Assembly: GCA_947502765.1 (NCBI GenBank)
Contig: CANNBA010000002.1
Location: 53,104 to 117,103, forward strand
DNA length: 64,000 nucleotides
Source: BACL11 sp945865535
GTDB lineage: Bacteria > Bacteroidota > Bacteroidia > Flavobacteriales > BACL11
Reading direction: 5' to 3'
Under the pieces are notes generated by a model. The model did no database searches. It had not been told where the DNA came from and was given only the letters and a program-made list of their open reading frames with translations. Below, in pieces: positions 61,860-64,000 of this stretch. The position numbers and the translations under genes are program-made. Position 1 is the stretch's first letter; each line of letters starts with the position of its first letter.

Positions 61860-62618
61860 TTATTTGCGTTTTAAAACGATGATGTCCGTTGGTACTTTTG
61901 AGAATTTGAAAACTGGAGGCAAACGATACGCATCCACTATATCTGCTAGCTTTTCAATCTCCAATTTTTCACTTTGGTAGGAAATTCCATTTCGAAGAAA
62001 ATTGCTTCCCGTCACATACACCATAATTCCACCTGGCTTCAAAAGCTGTAAGCCATAATGCATGAAAAACAATTCTATTTGATGCATTTTAGGTTTGGTG
62101 AAATAGCTGCTGTACTTGTTTTTGTATTTACCGTATGGAGGATTGCCAATGACAAGCGAAAATGGATAACCTTCAAGCCAGGTGAGTTTGTCCTTTAGTC
62201 TTGCTGTATAGCGAGGTTCCTGTAAAAATGCCGTTTCAAAATAGCCTTCATAAATCTTTGCATCAGGGTACAATATCTCTGTGATGCGCTTGGATATGGG
62301 ATTGATTTCAAAGCCGTAGCATTTGGAGTTATTAGGGGCCCATTTCAGTAAATTTCCAGTTCCAACGCTTGGTTCAAGTACTGATCCACCAGATTTGAAT
62401 CCATATCGGAAAGCCAGTTTCCACATAAGCTCGCAAACAAAATCAGGCGTGAAAAATTCATAGAGCACACCTTCGCCAGTCGCTCCCTTTGAACCTTGTC
62501 CGCCTGAACCTTCATATTGAGCAATAAACTTCTTCTCATCAAAACTGTATGTTTCGCCTGCCTTATCCTTCTTTAGGATTAACTGCTGAATTTGTTTATT
62601 GAGCTCAAATTGATTCAT
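61860..62618 (-). CDS. N6-adenine DNA methyltransferase (TaqI/Eco57I-like)
   Basis: A 252-aa enzyme with SAM motif EPSVGTGNL (82-90) and catalytic NPPY (159-162) in VIGNPPYGKY, preceded by FFTPDFVCELM as motif X. The order X-I-IV is that of gamma-class N6 methylases. No target-recognition domain or restriction partner is visible, so it is likely a solitary element methylase that could protect element DNA on entry into a new host. It overlaps the transglycosylase gene by 1 nt and lies 2 nt before the radC-like gene. Confidence 0.9.
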   Translation of the reverse strand: MNQFELNKQIQQLILKKDKAGETYSFDEKKFIAQYEGSGGQGSKGATGEGVLYEFFTPDFVCELMWKLAFRYGFKSGGSVLEPSVGTGNLLKWAPNNSKCYGFEINPISKRITEILYPDAKIYEGYFETAFLQEPRYTARLKDKLTWLEGYPFSLVIGNPPYGKYKNKYSSYFTKPKMHQIELFFMHYGLQLLKPGGIMVYVTGSNFLRNGISYQSEKLEIEKLADIVDAYRLPPVFKFSKVPTDIIVLKRK

Positions 62619-63292
62619 TACACCATGGATTGGGTTTCTAGTAATCCATTTTTACCCACTACTTTTATGATATAAGAATATGCCTCCTTGCTGCGACCTT
62701 TTACGCGATCCAATACTTGTTCTACGGTTCCAGTTCCAGGCTTGAAAAAGTAACCTTGATTGTAGCGAACCAATGCTTTGTCTAGCCTCAATACACCTTG
62801 CTCATAATGTTGATCTATTAGAATACCGATAAGCATAGCACCCAACAAAATATTGAGTTCTGGCTTTTGTAAATCAGCACGGGTCATGACATTTCCCGTG
62901 TAATTATTCTCCTTAATCTTATGAGATAGGTATTGTTGTTTCAACGGGCCGTTAACCCTTGCACCTAAATGCTTTTTCAACAGCTCAATTTCAGGTGCTG
63001 TTAACCTTTTGGATTTGTTTTCCAAATGGATGACATCATTTCCAGTTTGTGGCTTTAATTGCATCAAACCCACTGCACCTGCCGAGCTTACAATACTAGG
63101 ATTGCCAGCACTTTCAGTGAAAATGATAGAAAGGATGATTGCTCCAGGGACATTGGTTAATGTCTCAGCGAGTTTAATTTCGTTGAAATACTTTTTACCA
63201 ATGGTTTCCATTTTTGTTTTATTCTGAGGCAATGCGGCAACAGGATAAAATGTGCGCGGGGTCATTGGTATTGGAACTGCTAACTCTGCCAT
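62618..63292 (-). CDS. Lytic transglycosylase (SLT-type)
   Basis: A 224-aa protein with the SLT goose-lysozyme-like fold: catalytic E60 in FTESAGNP, then AGAVGLMQL (72-79) and the C-terminal LVRYNQGYFF. It cuts peptidoglycan, as needed for conjugation machinery or phage entry. No signal peptide is seen, so it may leave the cytosol by a dedicated route or act with the membrane proteins just upstream. Between the E motif and the YNQG motif is a roughly 55-residue insert. Its ATG is 2 nt after the stop of the 45-aa gene. Confidence 0.85.
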   Translation of the reverse strand: MAELAVPIPMTPRTFYPVAALPQNKTKMETIGKKYFNEIKLAETLTNVPGAIILSIIFTESAGNPSIVSSAGAVGLMQLKPQTGNDVIHLENKSKRLTAPEIELLKKHLGARVNGPLKQQYLSHKIKENNYTGNVMTRADLQKPELNILLGAMLIGILIDQHYEQGVLRLDKALVRYNQGYFFKPGTGTVEQVLDRVKGRSKEAYSYIIKVVGKNGLLETQSMV

Positions 63293-63294
63293 AC

Positions 63295-63432
63295 TTATGC
63301 TTTATAAAATGTAATCGTTCTTTGCGCTTTTTGAGCTGGAGTGATGGTGGGATTATCGTCTGTATTTTTCGAGTTTTTCTTGAGCAGTGCCAACAAGGCC
63401 AAAGCTGCTGCGCCAAATATTATTTTGTTCAT
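63295..63432 (-). CDS. Small 45-aa single-membrane-helix protein
   Basis: A 45-codon gene between two larger ones. MNKIIFGAAALALLALLKK forms one membrane helix, and the rest (DDNPTITPAQKAQRTITFYKA) is polar. The ATG overlaps the stop of the upstream gene by 4 nt (ATGA at 63429-63432). The stop is 2 nt before the transglycosylase ATG. Exact stop/start coupling on both sides argues that it is real. No homolog is recognised. Its position next to a peptidoglycan hydrolase suggests a helper, small pore or anchor role, which is inference. Confidence 0.7.
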   Translation of the reverse strand: MNKIIFGAAALALLALLKKNSKNTDDNPTITPAQKAQRTITFYKA

Positions 63433-64000
63433 TTTTTTTGGATTTGAATGAGATTACTATATTTAATGGTGGAATTAGGATTTGAAACACTTACTCTTTG
63501 CTGAAGCTTTCTAGGGGAGAATATCCAAAGCCAGGGCTTGATTCTTTCGCCTTTGAAAACAACCTGTGTGAGCGTATCTGTGCTAAAAATGCTTAATTGT
63601 TGCGTTTTGTCATTACCGATTCCACTGATTTGATACCACTGATCCTTGTATGAAAATACTTTTACCCTAACTGTATCATGAACAATGCTGTCTCGAACGA
63701 GCGTGATGATATTTTTCTGTGTTTCAATCACCGTACTACTTACCTGAGTTGCCCTGTTTAATTTGATTCCCATATCAGTTACCGTTTTGGCCTGAACAGG
63801 AAAAAGTTCTTTCAACTCACCAGTTCGCACAAGCAATACATCGGTTTGAGCAGCGAGCTTTCCGTTTTGTGTTTGGATGTATTTTACTGATGCGTTCAAG
63901 GTTTCCATATTGTTAGCCAGTCGAGCATTTTCTTGCTTCAAACTTTGGTTACTTTTCCATAACAGTATGACTACGCCTATTAAAAGCAGTAGGAATACTA
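63429..64000 (-). CDS. Membrane-anchored coiled-coil protein, DUF6549-like, N-terminus beyond the window
   Basis: The frame is open to the window edge, so the start is outside; a TTG at 63941 is not needed as a start. The visible N-terminal residues (FLLLLIGVVILLW) are a membrane helix. A coiled coil follows (ENARLANNMETLNASVKYIQ) and then RDSIVHDTVRV, YKDQWYQISGIG, with the end NPNSTIKYSNLIQIQ. This matches the layout I know from DUF6549 proteins of Bacteroidota phages and elements, some of which resemble spanin-like envelope proteins. Overlaps the 45-aa gene by 4 nt. Confidence 0.65.
   Translation of the reverse strand, partial: VFLLLLIGVVILLWKSNQSLKQENARLANNMETLNASVKYIQTQNGKLAAQTDVLLVRTGELKELFPVQAKTVTDMGIKLNRATQVSSTVIETQKNIITLVRDSIVHDTVRVKVFSYKDQWYQISGIGNDKTQQLSIFSTDTLTQVVFKGERIKPWLWIFSPRKLQQRVSVSNPNSTIKYSNLIQIQKK

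Larger units (their letters stand above)
42525..64000. mobile_element. Integrated mobile element (left end and at least 21 kb), right end outside the window
   Basis: The left boundary is inferred from the tRNA-Ser fragment. Inside are element-type genes (RteC-like regulator, excisionase-like HTH, primase-helicase, SNF2-like helicase, RadC/JAB, N6 methylase, lytic transglycosylase) and cargo (type I restriction-modification, GIY-YIG, ATPase/STAS/PIN trio). Base composition of the element genes is visibly richer in G+C than the flanking chromosome. The cargo at 46.5-55.3 kb is more AT-rich, suggesting a separate origin. No integrase, relaxase, VirB/Tra, capsid or portal gene is seen, so conjugative element and phage-plasmid both remain open. 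Confidence 0.7.

Noticed and set aside
62345..62542. Second frame overlapping the methylase gene
   Set aside because: Lies inside the N6 methylase coding region in another frame; the methylase motifs are intact and continuous.
42549..64000. Integrase, relaxase or CRISPR array in the element
   Set aside because: Looked for and not found: no tyrosine recombinase R-H-R-Y pattern, no MOB motif and no regularly spaced direct repeats in the visible part.

Overview
The window looks like an AT-rich chromosome of a Bacteroidota bacterium, most likely in the Flavobacteriales. Three things point there: type IX secretion (T9SS) C-terminal sorting domains on two giant secreted proteins, a Bacteroidota gene string bamD-rpoZ-coaBC-porD-recN, and repeated use of the Bacteroidota -7 promoter element TAnnTTTG in place of TATAAT. 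The species cannot be named from the sequence alone.

Positions 1-33.7 kb are ordinary backbone. The reverse strand opens with a truncated M42-like aminopeptidase, an EamA permease and ribD. A divergent promoter leads into prmC, an NTF2-like protein, ligA, a DUF6913-like protein, dapA and glutathione peroxidase, then bamD, rpoZ, coaBC, porD, recN and fabI. After these come clpC (reverse) and gyrA with an M16 protease and a TPR protein. A reverse block holds a DEAD-box helicase, an ABC-F ATPase, typA, a cyclophilin-FKBP fusion and a DHH phosphoesterase. ndk, a DUF721/DciA-like gene, recF, a membrane TPR protein, ribH and tRNA-Arg(UCU) close the backbone.

Positions 33.7-42.5 kb hold a two-gene reverse operon for large T9SS-exported proteins, then a decayed strip: the C-terminal remnant of a Rieske-type oxygenase, a 46-codon CxxC protein, a membrane-anchored hypothetical protein and a DinB-like protein.

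From about 42.5 kb to the end the window enters an integrated mobile element, visibly richer in G+C in its own backbone genes. Its left edge is marked by a 3' fragment of a tRNA-Ser-like sequence on the reverse strand, followed by what appears to be the tRNA's original terminator. No integrase is visible, so the other end, which should carry an intact tRNA-Ser, lies beyond 64 kb. Rightward genes at the left end encode a split RteC-like regulator, an excisionase-like HTH protein and a primase-helicase. A cargo block follows: Xre regulator, type I restriction-modification genes hsdM-hsdS-hsdR, a GIY-YIG protein, and a STAS-GHKL ATPase / DUF4325 / PIN trio. A long leftward operon with nearly every stop and start overlapping or abutting enters from beyond the window. 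It encodes a membrane coiled-coil protein, a 45-aa membrane peptide, a lytic transglycosylase, an N6-adenine methylase, a RadC/JAB protein, an unknown protein, a 1223-aa SNF2-like helicase and a RecA-like ATPase.

The most promising leads are: a shared C-terminal tail on proteins of the leftward operon; the STAS-GHKL / DUF4325 / PIN trio, whose last two genes have their own promoter; an A9 tract that splits rteC; and a four-copy 12-bp repeat in hsdS that sets the spacer between its two DNA-recognition domains.
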